The notes under the pieces were generated by a model that made no database searches, had not been told where the DNA came from, and saw nothing but the letters and a program-made list of their open reading frames with translations. A program made the position numbers and the translations under genes. A DNA stretch of 64,000 nucleotides from Variovorax paradoxus (lineage in GTDB: Bacteria; Pseudomonadota; Gammaproteobacteria; Burkholderiales; Burkholderiaceae_C): the NCBI RefSeq assembly GCF_009755665.1, contig NZ_CP046622.1, positions 4,216,001-4,280,000 of the forward strand, given 5' to 3'. Below are positions 1 through 8,627 of the stretch, piece by piece; the first letter of the stretch is position 1; every line of letters begins with the position of its first letter.

Positions 1-728
1 CAGGTGTCGGGCCGCCCGTCGATCCAGGTTTCTTTTTCCACCTTGCCGATCATCGGCAGGCCCGTGCGGATGATCTCCTGCTCGTCCTCGAAGGCCGGCC
101 GTGCATGGTCTTCGGAGAAGACGTCGAAATCGGACTTTCCCACCAGCCCCTCGGGCGTGGACATTCCAAACTCGAGGGCCTGGGCCGTGCTGGTCTTGAT
201 GAAGCGGGACTGCCCGTCCTTGAAGTAGATGTGGTCCGGAGAGTTGTCCAGGAGCGCGCGAAGAAGATCGCGCTCGTTGGCCAGCATCTCGTCTTCCCGG
301 TGGCGCCGGGTCACGTCGAGCATGACCCCCTGGCTGCCGATGACCGCCCCGCCCGGGCCCAGCACCGCGGATTCGACCACCTGCCAGGTCTGCGGCGGCT
401 GTCCGCCCGCGCCAGAAAGAACCTCATCGCGCTCGAGCTGCTGCCCCGTCTGGATGATCTGCGCGTGCTGCCGGTCTTCACGCTCGGCGAGCTCCAGCCG
501 CCACGGCGAATCCGGCTCTTGTGCCGCTTCGGAAGAGGCGATCTCGGTGGCAGTGCGGCCCAGGATCCGGTCCGCCGAAGTGCGCTTGAGCTGGCTGAAC
601 CGTTCATTCACGAAGACGAACCGTCCCGCGGTGTCCTTGCAAAAAATTGCGGCGGGCAACTGCTCGACGATCGGCGCCGTGTCCTGCAAAAGGGTTGCGC
701 TTGAGACCGAGGCGGTTTGGCTTGGCAT
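1..728 (-). CDS. PAS-domain sensor protein, N-terminal part (cut by window edge)
   Basis: The minus strand reads open from an ATG at 728 to the window edge, about 242 codons. It shows two PAS-like units. The first, from about residue 25, reads AIFCKDTAGRFVFVNERFS; the second, from about residue 150, reads LLDNSPDHIYFKDGQSRFIK after an ML/VTRRHRE-type linker typical of PAS-PAC boundaries. PAS units of this kind sense ligands or redox state and are usually followed by a GGDEF, EAL or histidine kinase output domain. That output lies outside the window, so the class of signalling protein is unknown. It is divergent from the TetR gene. Confidence 0.8.
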   Translation of the reverse strand, partial: MPSQTASVSSATLLQDTAPIVEQLPAAIFCKDTAGRFVFVNERFSQLKRTSADRILGRTATEIASSEAAQEPDSPWRLELAEREDRQHAQIIQTGQQLERDEVLSGAGGQPPQTWQVVESAVLGPGGAVIGSQGVMLDVTRRHREDEMLANERDLLRALLDNSPDHIYFKDGQSRFIKTSTAQALEFGMSTPEGLVGKSDFDVFSEDHARPAFEDEQEIIRTGLPMIGKVEKETWIDGRPDT

Positions 729-820
729 GGCGATGCGGTTCCCAGAAAAAATGTCTTATATCCCGTGCCGCGGGCGGACACCAGCCTCGGATCTCCCGCA
801 TCCGGCCGGCTCTGGTCGCA

Positions 821-860
821 AAATATGAACATCGTATAAACTTGAACGACGTTCATATTT
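821..860. promoter_or_regulatory. 15-bp inverted repeat, probable TetR operator
   Basis: Arms AAATATGAACATCGT (821-835) and ACGACGTTCATATTT (846-860) are complementary at 14 of 15 positions around a 10-bp spacer. The repeat sits 13 bp upstream of the TetR start and about 90 bp upstream of the divergent PAS gene. Its size and place suit an autoregulatory TetR-family operator. The arms are seen directly; the binding role is inference. Confidence 0.7.
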
Positions 861-873
861 CAGTGGCTAACCT

Positions 874-1518
874 TTGGCAGACGCAGAACCTACAGGCAGG
901 CGCGAGCGGCGCCGCGCCCAAACGCTCGACAGCGTGGCAACCGCTGCCATGCGGCTCTTCGAAACCGACGGCTACAACGCCACCACGATGGAACAGATTG
1001 CGCTGCAGGCCGACGTGGCCAAGGGCACGCTGTACAACCACTTTCCAACCAAGGAGGCGATCCTCGCGCACTGGGTGCACAAGGAACTGGCGGCGGACAC
1101 GCAGCGGCTGAGCCGGCTGGCCGAGAAGCCCGGCAGTTTCGAGTCGCGGCTGATGCAGCTGCTCGACGCGTCGGCCGAATGGTCGGAGCGCTACCGGGCC
1201 TACCTGCTCGACTACTTCCGGTTTCGCTTTCTCAACATCGAGGACGAGCTCGACGCCGGCGATGCCCAAGGGCGCCCGCGCGACCTCGCGGGGCTCTTTG
1301 CGCTGCTGATCGCACAGGCGCAGCAAGACGGCACACTGCGCGCCGACCTGCCCGCCGAGCACCTGGCTTCGCTGCTGCACCACCTGTACTTCGGCGCGCT
1401 GATGCGATGGCTCACACAACCGGGCCTGGCGCTCGGCGACGAGTTTGCGGTCATTGTCGAAATCTTTGTCGGCGGCGCCCGTGCCGCCGGCAAGCCACTG
1501 CGGAGAAAGCGCGCATGA
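874..1518 (+). CDS. TetR/AcrR family transcriptional regulator
   Basis: A 214-residue protein with the TetR helix-turn-helix near residues 15-60: the segment ATAAMRLFETDGYNATTMEQ is followed by IALQADVAKGTLYNHFPTKE, the family's recognition helix and its usual flank. The C-terminal helical half would bind a ligand that cannot be named from sequence. The start is a TTG at 874; no ATG precedes the HTH in frame and the ribosome binding site is weak, so the exact start is uncertain. The stop overlaps the next ATG by four bases (ATGA), so it is translationally coupled to the glycosyltransferase and probably represses itself and that gene through the palindrome at 821-860. Confidence 0.9.
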   Translation: MADAEPTGRRERRRAQTLDSVATAAMRLFETDGYNATTMEQIALQADVAKGTLYNHFPTKEAILAHWVHKELAADTQRLSRLAEKPGSFESRLMQLLDASAEWSERYRAYLLDYFRFRFLNIEDELDAGDAQGRPRDLAGLFALLIAQAQQDGTLRADLPAEHLASLLHHLYFGALMRWLTQPGLALGDEFAVIVEIFVGGARAAGKPLRRKRA

Positions 1519-2753
1519 AGATCGCCGTCGTTACCTATGGCACCGAGGGCGATACCCGCCCGCTCGCGGCGCTGTGCCATGCGCTCGACAACGCGGGCCA
1601 CGCCTCGGTGCTGCTGGCGGACGCATCCACGCTGAGCACCGCGCAGCGGCTCGGCGTGCGCTCGCATGCATTGGCAGGCGACATCCGCGGCGCGTTGGGC
1701 ACCGGCGGGGCCATTGCCAACGTCGTGGCGCCGAGCGACCGGCCCGGCGCGGCCGCCAAGGCGCTCGCGAACATCGCCAACGTGCAAGCCGCAGCCTGGC
1801 TGCGGCAAACGGTCGAGACCGCGCGCGGTTGCGACGCCATCGTGTGTGCAGGGCTCGCCGCTTTCGTGGGGCTGTCGGCAGCGGAAGCCCTCGATGTGCC
1901 GGCCATCGGTGCCGGCATGTTCCCGCTCACGCCGACCCGCGAGTTCGCATCACCCTTCCTGCCGCCTTCGCGCGTGCCGCGCTTTCTGAATCGCGCCAGC
2001 CATCATCTTGTCACTGCGATGCTGTGGCGTGCATTCCGGCCCGCGCTGAATGTGGCTCGCGCCGAAGTGTGCGGCCTGCCATCGCGCCGGCGAATGTGGA
2101 CCGCGCACCCGGCGCTCTACGGCTTTTCGCCCAGCCTTGTGCCGCGGCCGGCCGATTGGCCCGCGAACGCAGCCGTGTGCGGCCAGTGGATGCCGCCGGC
2201 ACCCGATTGGCAGCCGCCGCAGTCGCTAAGCACCTTCCTCGCCGCGGGCGAGGCACCGGTCTACATCGGCTTCGGCAGCATGACCGGTTTCGATGCGAGC
2301 CGCCTGCGCCAGGTGGTGGTCGATGCCGTCGCGGGCCGGCGCGCCGTACTCAACCCGGGCTGGAGCGGCATCGACGTGCAGTCGCTGCCCGCCAACTTCC
2401 ATGTGGTGGGCGACACGCCGCACGACTGGCTGTTTCCCCGAATGTCGGTCGTGGTGCATCACGGCGGTTCGGGCACCACGCATTCGGCCGCGCGCGCGGG
2501 AGTGCCATCGGTGGTGGTGCCCTTTGCGGGCGATCAGCCCTTTTGGGCGCACCGGCTGGCGCTGGCGGGCGTTGCACCCGAGGCCGTCGCGGGCAACCGC
2601 CTGGGTGCGGACCGACTTGCGCGGGCCATTGCATTTGCAGATCGCCCGGAGGTGCGTGCCAAGGCGCACGCTCTGGGAGGGCAGATGCGAGCGGAAGACG
2701 GCCTGGGGCGGGCCGTGGAGGCCATCGAGAAGATCGTGGCGGCTGCCAACTGA
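1515..2753 (+). CDS. Glycosyltransferase, GT1/UGT family
   Basis: 412 residues. The N-terminus MKIAVVTYGTEGDTRPLAAL is the typical GT-B acceptor domain opening. The C-terminal domain carries the nucleotide-sugar signature HHGGSGTTHSAARAGVP near residues 315-332, then PFAGDQPFWA. The protein belongs with the sterol/macrolide-type glucosyltransferases that move a sugar from a UDP- or TDP-sugar to a small lipophilic acceptor. It overlaps the TetR gene by four bases, which suggests inducible modification or detoxification of the ligand sensed by the regulator. The acceptor is unknown. Confidence 0.88.
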   Translation: MKIAVVTYGTEGDTRPLAALCHALDNAGHASVLLADASTLSTAQRLGVRSHALAGDIRGALGTGGAIANVVAPSDRPGAAAKALANIANVQAAAWLRQTVETARGCDAIVCAGLAAFVGLSAAEALDVPAIGAGMFPLTPTREFASPFLPPSRVPRFLNRASHHLVTAMLWRAFRPALNVARAEVCGLPSRRRMWTAHPALYGFSPSLVPRPADWPANAAVCGQWMPPAPDWQPPQSLSTFLAAGEAPVYIGFGSMTGFDASRLRQVVVDAVAGRRAVLNPGWSGIDVQSLPANFHVVGDTPHDWLFPRMSVVVHHGGSGTTHSAARAGVPSVVVPFAGDQPFWAHRLALAGVAPEAVAGNRLGADRLARAIAFADRPEVRAKAHALGGQMRAEDGLGRAVEAIEKIVAAAN

Positions 2754-2767
2754 TCCGATGGTTGCCA

Positions 2768-4318
2768 CTAGTCCGCGGCCCGTCCTTGCACCTGGGTCTT
2801 GAAACCCCGGTTGTTTTCGAACGCAACGTTCAGCTTGGCGCCATCAAAGCGCAGCAGGTACATCGACACATCGCCATCGCTGAGCGAGCGCGAAAAAATG
2901 CGAAAGACCTGCGGTTCGACCCAGTCGCCTCTCACCGCAACCGGCGCATCGGCAACCTTCTCGTTGATGCGGTAGTAGCCATCGAGCCCCAGCGGCCCGG
3001 TCACCGGCTCGGCAGGCGCGTCGGCGCGTGCGTTGTCGAAAAGTATCTCGTAGTTTGGATTGGCCGCCGTGAGATCGAGCATCAGCCGCCGCACACCCAA
3101 CACATTGCGATCGAATTGCCACACCTTGCGCGAGACCGCCGCAGCAAGCTCGGGCGCGGGCGCCGCGGAGCTCTGCCTTTCTACGGAAGCGGCGCGAATG
3201 CGATCGGCCAGCAGGGCCTGCGCGGCGCCGTCTTCAGGCAGCGGCCCGGCTGAACGGGCAGCAGCCGCGATCATGTCGATGAACGGGGGCAACCGGTAGT
3301 TGCGCCTTCCTGTGACCACGGCAACCACGTCGCTCTCTGGCAGCACGATGATCAGCTGCCGGTTCATGCCCGCGGCAATGTAGGCGCGCTTTTCCGGAAT
3401 GGTCCACCAGCCATTTGCATACCGGAACACGGGGCCATCGCGAAACTCCATGTTCACCGAGGCGTTGAACACCTGGTCCACCCACGCGGCGGGCAGCAGC
3501 TGGCGCCCCTCCCATTGGCCCTTGCGCAGGTAGAGATAGCCGATCTTCGCCATGTCGCGCGGATGCAGGTAAAGGCCGAAGCCGCCGGTCTCGATGCCTT
3601 GCGGGTCCTTGCGCCAGCGAACGTCGCCGATGCCCAGCGGCTGGAACAGCCTGCGCTGTGCATAGGCCAGCGTGCTGCCGCCTGTCTTCTTCGCAAGAAT
3701 GGCCGAGAGCAGATGCGTGTTGCCGCTGTTGTAGTTGAAGCCGCCGCCGGGCGGTTGCGCCATCGGGCGGTCGAGCACAAAGCCTTGCCAGTCGCGGCTG
3801 CGCCCGAACTGCAGTGCTGTCTCGGGTACCGAATCGTCGAGCTTTTCCTTCCAGTCGATGCCCGAGGTCATGTCGAGCAGGTGCCCGAGGGTCATTGCCT
3901 TCTTCGACGCATCCAGATTTGCGATGCTGCGCTCGGGAAAGAAGTCGATCACGCTCTGGTCGCGCGAAGCCAGCAGCCCGTCCTGGATCGCCATGCCGGT
4001 GAGCGTTCCGACGACGGCCTTGGTGGTGGAGTTCACCGCATGCTTGAGATTGGCGCGATAAGGTGCGTAGTAGGCCTCGGCAACCAGCCTTCCGTGGCGC
4101 GTGACGAGCAGGCTGTCCATCGCGTTCTCGGCGCCAAAGTCGACCAGCCTGGCGACGGCGGCGGAATCCATGCCTTGCGTCTCGGGTGTGCTTGCCAGCC
4201 ATCCGGCGGTCGGCCAGACGGCCGGCTCGTCCGCCGGTGCGGCCCTGAGCGGCAGGGCCGCAAAGAGCAGCCCGGCCATCAGGCTGGCCAGAAAACCTGT
4301 CTTGCCGTGCACTCGCAT
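2768..4318 (-). CDS. Class C beta-lactamase-like serine hydrolase, exported
   Basis: 516 residues from the ATG at 4318, which has a GGGAGA ribosome binding site. The N-terminus (MRVHGKTGFLASLMAGLLFA, then ending in LRAAPADE) is a Sec signal peptide. The SxxK catalytic motif is STTK near residue 100 and the Tyr motif is YNSGN near residue 200, as in the serine-beta-lactamase/esterase EstB fold. The C-terminal ~150 residues form an extra domain beyond a plain AmpC, typical of periplasmic 'serine hydrolase' esterases rather than true beta-lactamases. Natural substrate unknown. It converges with the glycosyltransferase, 14 bp apart. Confidence 0.85.
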   Translation of the reverse strand: MRVHGKTGFLASLMAGLLFAALPLRAAPADEPAVWPTAGWLASTPETQGMDSAAVARLVDFGAENAMDSLLVTRHGRLVAEAYYAPYRANLKHAVNSTTKAVVGTLTGMAIQDGLLASRDQSVIDFFPERSIANLDASKKAMTLGHLLDMTSGIDWKEKLDDSVPETALQFGRSRDWQGFVLDRPMAQPPGGGFNYNSGNTHLLSAILAKKTGGSTLAYAQRRLFQPLGIGDVRWRKDPQGIETGGFGLYLHPRDMAKIGYLYLRKGQWEGRQLLPAAWVDQVFNASVNMEFRDGPVFRYANGWWTIPEKRAYIAAGMNRQLIIVLPESDVVAVVTGRRNYRLPPFIDMIAAAARSAGPLPEDGAAQALLADRIRAASVERQSSAAPAPELAAAVSRKVWQFDRNVLGVRRLMLDLTAANPNYEILFDNARADAPAEPVTGPLGLDGYYRINEKVADAPVAVRGDWVEPQVFRIFSRSLSDGDVSMYLLRFDGAKLNVAFENNRGFKTQVQGRAAD

Positions 4319-4362
4319 ACCGGTCTCCCATTGAGTCTGGCGCAGATCATATCGGCGCTGCT

Positions 4363-5265
4363 TCAATCGCCAAAGGCGCGCAGCATCGCCTTGCGCAGCC
4401 AGGCCTCCGCCGGGTCCTTGTCGGTCACGGCGCGCCACGCCAGCCTGATCTGGTAGCTCGGGCTTTCGAAAGGCAAGGCCTCGTAGCGAAGACCGCCTTG
4501 CGCCGACAGCGCCTGCGCCACGTGCTCGGGCACCGTGGCCAGCAACTCGGTGCCGGCCAGCACCGCGGGCAGGCTGCCGAACTGCGGCACCGAGAAAGCC
4601 ACGTCGCGCTGCCTGCCGAGTTCGCTCAACGTCTCGTCGACCGTGCCGCAGAGGTCGCCCGCATAGGTCACGAGCACATGCCGCCGGCGGCAGTAGTCAT
4701 CGAGCGCGAGCTTTCCGGCGGCGGTGTCGGCGCGCAGCACTGCGAAACGCGCCGTGCGAACCTTGCGGACCTTCGCGCCCGCAGGCAGGTCCTTCAGGAA
4801 GCTCATCACCGCGCTGACCTGCCCGTCGTCCAGGTGCTGCGCAGCGTTGCGGTAGCAGACGGTGAGCGTGACCAGCCTGGCGCTCGGCGCCTCGGCACCG
4901 AGCGCGCGAAGCAGCCGCGGCAGCATGGCGATCTGCAGGTCGTCGGTCAGGCCGATGCGAAACACCGGCGCGGCGCGCCCGGGCTCGAACTCCGCCTGCG
5001 CGCGCAGCGTCGCCTCGATCTGGTCGAGTGCCGGCCCAAGCCCCTGCATCAGCGCCAGCGCGCGCTCGGTCGGCTCCATCACCCGTCCCTGGCGCACCAG
5101 CAGTGGATCGCCCGTGAGCTCGCGCAGCCGCGCCAGCGCGTGGCTTACCGCGGGCTGCCCCAGGTTCAGCCGCTCGGCGGCGCGGCTGACGTGCCGCTCG
5201 CGCATGAGCGCCGCCAGCACGGTGAGCAGGTTCAGGTCGATTCGGCTGAGTTCGATCGGTTTCAT
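4363..5265 (-). CDS. LysR family transcriptional regulator
   Basis: 300 residues. The N-terminal winged HTH is clear: LNLLTVLAALMRERHVSRAA, then QPAVSHALARLRELTGDPLL. The C-terminal effector domain follows. The ATG at 5265 gives the conventional LysR N-terminus (MKPIELSRIDLNLL); an upstream in-frame start at 5313 would run into the divergent promoter. It is divergent from the quinone oxidoreductase gene at 5404, the usual arrangement of a LysR activator and its target. Effector unknown. Confidence 0.9.
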   Translation of the reverse strand: MKPIELSRIDLNLLTVLAALMRERHVSRAAERLNLGQPAVSHALARLRELTGDPLLVRQGRVMEPTERALALMQGLGPALDQIEATLRAQAEFEPGRAAPVFRIGLTDDLQIAMLPRLLRALGAEAPSARLVTLTVCYRNAAQHLDDGQVSAVMSFLKDLPAGAKVRKVRTARFAVLRADTAAGKLALDDYCRRRHVLVTYAGDLCGTVDETLSELGRQRDVAFSVPQFGSLPAVLAGTELLATVPEHVAQALSAQGGLRYEALPFESPSYQIRLAWRAVTDKDPAEAWLRKAMLRAFGD

Positions 5266-5281
5266 CAGGCACTTTGGAGCT

Positions 5282-5318
5282 ATCGATTGTGTGCATACCG
5301 AATATCGGATCAATCGAT
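5282..5318. promoter_or_regulatory. Nested inverted repeats in LysR/oxidoreductase divergent promoter
   Basis: ATCGATTG (5282-5289) is an exact inverted match to CAATCGAT (5311-5318). Between them lies CCGA-ATA-TCGG (5298-5308). These are candidate LysR recognition and activation sites between the regulator start (5265) and the oxidoreductase start (5404). Confidence 0.5.
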
Positions 5319-5403
5319 TTCCTTGATTGCAGCAGGGCCACTAGATTGGCCTGGTCGGCTGCTCCATTCCTGCAGCCTTCGTTCAATCAAGGAGTGTTTT
5401 TGT

Positions 5404-6417
5404 ATGAGCAAGATGGTTCGCTTTCACGAGTTCGGCGGTGCCGAGGTGCTGAAAATCGAGCAGGTGGCAACGCCCTCGCCCGGCGCCGGCGAGGTGCGCA
5501 TTGCGGTGCAGGCCATCGGCCTGAACTGGGCCGATGCGCTGTGGCGACAGAACTTGTACATCGAAGATGCAATCTTGCCCGCCGGCTTGGGCAACGAGGC
5601 TGCCGGTGTCATCGACGCAGTGGGCACAGGCGTCAGCGGCTTCTCGGTGGGTGACCGCGTTGCAGTGCTGCCTGGTGCCAACCAGGGCCGCTACCCTACC
5701 TATGGCGACAGCATCCTGTTCCCCGCGACCCAGGTGGTCCGCTACCCGGAAACCCTTTCACCCGCGCAAGCCGCCGGCGCCTACATGGCCTACCTGACGG
5801 GCTACTTTCCGATGTTCGAGATGGCGCGGCTGCAGCGTGGGCAAACGATGCTCGTCACAGGCGCCTCATCGGGCACGGGCATCGCGGCGCTGCAGATGGC
5901 GCGTGCGGCCGGCATCATCGCCATTGCAACCACCCGCACGGCGGCCAAGCGCCAGGCGCTCTTCGATGCGGGCGCGTCGCATGTGGTGGTAACCCAGGAC
6001 GAAGACGTGGTCGAACGCGTGATGGCAGTCACCGAGGGCCGCGGCGTCGACCTCGTGTATGACGGCGTGGGCGGTGCGCAGCTGGAGCGACTGGGCGGCG
6101 TTGTCGCGCAGCGCGGCTGGTATGTGCTGTACGGGCTCTCCGGCGGCGCGGAACTCAGGTACCCGGCTCTTGCGCAGTTTCGCAAGAGCTGGCGCTTCCA
6201 CGTCTACACGGTTCTCGAGTTCATCGGCTCGCCCACCATGGGCCTGCCGCGCGACGAGGACGCGTTCGGCCGCGGGCTGGGCTTCGTCAACGAGGGCCTG
6301 GCCAGCGGCGCCTTGCAGATGCGCATCGACCGCAGCTTTGCGCTGGGCGACGTGGTGCAGGCGCATCAGTACCTCGAACGCGCGGGCCACATCGGCAAGG
6401 TCGTTCTCACGGTTTGA
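5404..6417 (+). CDS. Zinc-independent MDR-family NADPH:quinone oxidoreductase
   Basis: 337 residues with a strong AAGGAG site upstream of the ATG. The GroES-like N-terminal half includes GLNWADALWRQ and the GNEAAGVIDAVG segment. The Rossmann half has TGASSGTGIAALQMA near residue 155. The catalytic zinc Cys/His set of alcohol dehydrogenases is absent, so this is the quinone oxidoreductase/crotonyl-CoA-reductase-like branch of the MDR superfamily, NADPH-linked. The divergent LysR gene probably controls it in response to an electrophile or quinone; the physiological substrate is unknown. Confidence 0.87.
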   Translation: MSKMVRFHEFGGAEVLKIEQVATPSPGAGEVRIAVQAIGLNWADALWRQNLYIEDAILPAGLGNEAAGVIDAVGTGVSGFSVGDRVAVLPGANQGRYPTYGDSILFPATQVVRYPETLSPAQAAGAYMAYLTGYFPMFEMARLQRGQTMLVTGASSGTGIAALQMARAAGIIAIATTRTAAKRQALFDAGASHVVVTQDEDVVERVMAVTEGRGVDLVYDGVGGAQLERLGGVVAQRGWYVLYGLSGGAELRYPALAQFRKSWRFHVYTVLEFIGSPTMGLPRDEDAFGRGLGFVNEGLASGALQMRIDRSFALGDVVQAHQYLERAGHIGKVVLTV

Positions 6418-6418
6418 G

Positions 6419-7603
6419 CTACCAGGCCGCCTCGCCGTCCTGCAGGGCACGCTGCGCAAGCAGGAAGGTGGCGGCGTTCCAGCTCTGGCCCGCCATTCCC
6501 ATCGGCACCAGCGTGCGGCCGTGGAACCACTCGGTGAAGCGCCAGTTGCCGAGCTCGTTCACGTGCGCAAGGCGCGCGAGCTCAGGCCAGGCCAGATCGT
6601 GCAGGCCCGTGCGCGCGAGCGCCATCACCCAGAAGCCGCCGACGAAGGGCCATATGCCGCCGTTGTGATACTGGTGCACCACGTTCTGCTGATGGCGCGC
6701 CATGTACGGCCGCCACAGCGCATGCTCGCGCGTGAGCGGATGCAGCACCACTCGCACGGGGTAAGGTTCTGCCGCGCGTGCGGCCACGATGGTCTTGACG
6801 ATGCGGCGCGCCATGGGAGCGTCGGCCAGCCCGCTCTGTATGGCCAGCACGTTGCCGAACACATCGCCCTCGTTGCCCACGAACGAAAGATTGACGAAGC
6901 TGAGATACAGGCCCGGGTCGTCCCGGCCGCGTCGCGCGTAGTGCCGCAGCAACCGGGCGCGATGGTATTCGGGCAGGTCTTGCTGGAACGGATTGAACAG
7001 GTGATTGAAGTGGTGCTCGGTGGCCGCGGCGTGGTCCAGCGCGAAGCGGCGCTTCACGTCGTACCAGAGCGCGTTGGTGTACAGCACATAGCCCGAGCGG
7101 GGCATGATGTCGGCCCAGTCGCTGGCCTCGTTCTGCTGCAGCAGCCTGAAGTGCTGGTGCTCCTGCGCCAGCAGCCAGCCGATGGCGCGTTCCACCTCGC
7201 CGCTCCAGTGCGAGGCACCCACCTCGCCATGGCGGCGCACATGGTCCACCGCAATCAGCCACCACAGCGTGGCATCGATGCAGCCCAGGTACCAGAAGTC
7301 GGCGTCCAGTCCTTCGGGGTCGACGTACTTCGGAATCTGCCCGTTGGCGGCCTGCTGCGCCGCGAGCGCATCGAGGCTGGCAACGGCGCCCTTCTCCAGC
7401 GCTGGCACGCCGCTGCCGCACATCGCCATCACGCAAATAGCGGCGTCGCGTCCGAAGATGCGCGTGTAGCGCCGCGCCACGGCCGCCTCGGTGGGACTGG
7501 CGGCCAAGATCCCATGCGGCGTCAGGTTGCGTTCCAGGAGCTGGATCGAAGCCCGGGCGCAGTTGTCGATCAGTGCAAGGGCGGTAGCGTCAAGTTTGGT
7601 CAT
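6419..7603 (-). CDS. (alpha/alpha)6-barrel glycosidase, GH100/amylo-1,6-glucosidase-like
   Basis: 394 residues without a signal peptide. Motifs of the neutral invertase/glycogen-debranching glycosidase clan are visible: FGRDAAICVMAM near residue 50, DFWYLGCIDATLWWLIA near 105, and YHNGGIWPFVGGFWVMA near 315. These match the sucrose-hydrolysing GH100 proteins and related debranching domains, but the specificity cannot be settled by eye. The start overlaps the end of the upstream AraC-type gene by 14 bp on the same strand, so the two are probably co-transcribed. Confidence 0.65.
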   Translation of the reverse strand: MTKLDATALALIDNCARASIQLLERNLTPHGILAASPTEAAVARRYTRIFGRDAAICVMAMCGSGVPALEKGAVASLDALAAQQAANGQIPKYVDPEGLDADFWYLGCIDATLWWLIAVDHVRRHGEVGASHWSGEVERAIGWLLAQEHQHFRLLQQNEASDWADIMPRSGYVLYTNALWYDVKRRFALDHAAATEHHFNHLFNPFQQDLPEYHRARLLRHYARRGRDDPGLYLSFVNLSFVGNEGDVFGNVLAIQSGLADAPMARRIVKTIVAARAAEPYPVRVVLHPLTREHALWRPYMARHQQNVVHQYHNGGIWPFVGGFWVMALARTGLHDLAWPELARLAHVNELGNWRFTEWFHGRTLVPMGMAGQSWNAATFLLAQRALQDGEAAW

Positions 7604-8627
7604 GGGTTCGATAGGCTTGCGGCGTCAGGCCGTGCTGCCGCGCGAAGGCACGCTGCAATGCATCCACCGATCCGAAGCCGCTGAGGCTCGCGATCCGGTC
7701 TTGCGGCCACTGCGTCTGACGCAGCAGTTGCGCGGCGGCTGCCACGCGAATCTGTTCAACAAAGCGCGCCGGCGTGCGGCCGGTCTCGGCCACGAAGGCG
7801 CGCGCGAAATTTCTCGGGCTCATCTGCACGCGCCCGGCCAGCGCCTCCACCGAGAGATCGTCCTGCGGATGCGTGCCGATCCACGCCACCAGTTCGCGCA
7901 GCCGATGGCTCGCCGAGGCCTGCGCCTCGAGCGCCTGGCTCAACTGCGGCTGCTCGGCACCGCGCAGCATGGGCAATGCCAGCGTGCGGGCGATCTCCAT
8001 CGACACGGCATGGCCGAGATCGTCTTCGACCAGCGCGAGCGCCAGCTCGATGCCGGTGGTGACGCCGGCCGATGTCCACACCGGCCCGTCATGCACGTAG
8101 ATGCGTTCGCGCTGCACCCGCACCTGCGGCCACAGCGCCTGCAGCTGGTCGCAGGCGCGCCAGTGCGTGGTGGCCTCGCGGCCGTCGAGCAGGCCGGCTG
8201 CGGCAAGCGCGAATGCACCGCTGCACACGCTGGCAATGCGGCGTACGCCGGGCGCAATTTCCGCGATCCATCCGCTGATGCCTTGGTCGACGATGGCCGC
8301 GCGCACGCCCGGCTCGTCGCCGCCCGCAATGACGAGCGTGTCGATGGCGGCGGGCAGTTGCCGCAGGTTGCACGTTCCGGCAAAGCTCAGGCCGCCGTTC
8401 GTCAGCACATTGCCGCCCGATGGCGACGCGATGTGCAGGCGGTAGCTGCCGGGGCGCAGCAGTTCGGCCTTGCTGAACACGCTCGCCGGGCCGGCGACGT
8501 CGATGGCCTCGACACCGTCGAACGCGACAAGCACCACATCGCTGGCAGAAACCGCGGCTTCTTCGTCCTTGTGGGTGGGGGTGGGTATTCGTAGGCTCAA
8601 GACATCACGGTCATCGAGGGACAGCAT
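7590..8627 (-). CDS. GlxA-type AraC regulator with DJ-1/PfpI sensor domain
   Basis: 345 residues from the ATG at 8627. The N-terminal DJ-1/PfpI domain starts near residue 30 (DVVLVAFDGVEAIDVAGPAS) and holds the nucleophile-elbow-like ASVCSGAFALAAAGLL. The C-terminal AraC double HTH includes SVEALAGRVQMSPRNFARAF and ends near RTHDQT. GlxA-type regulators sense metabolites through the DJ-1-like domain. The ATG at 8627 has no visible ribosome binding site; a GTG around 8534, right before the DJ-1 core, is an alternative. The ATG overlaps the divergent lipoprotein start within CATG. Confidence 0.87.
   Translation of the reverse strand: MLSLDDRDVLSLRIPTPTHKDEEAAVSASDVVLVAFDGVEAIDVAGPASVFSKAELLRPGSYRLHIASPSGGNVLTNGGLSFAGTCNLRQLPAAIDTLVIAGGDEPGVRAAIVDQGISGWIAEIAPGVRRIASVCSGAFALAAAGLLDGREATTHWRACDQLQALWPQVRVQRERIYVHDGPVWTSAGVTTGIELALALVEDDLGHAVSMEIARTLALPMLRGAEQPQLSQALEAQASASHRLRELVAWIGTHPQDDLSVEALAGRVQMSPRNFARAFVAETGRTPARFVEQIRVAAAAQLLRQTQWPQDRIASLSGFGSVDALQRAFARQHGLTPQAYRTHDQT

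Noticed and set aside
2768..4318. Antibiotic-resistance AmpC beta-lactamase
   Set aside because: Has SxxK and YxN, but the length and extra C-terminal domain fit periplasmic serine esterases; resistance is not supported.
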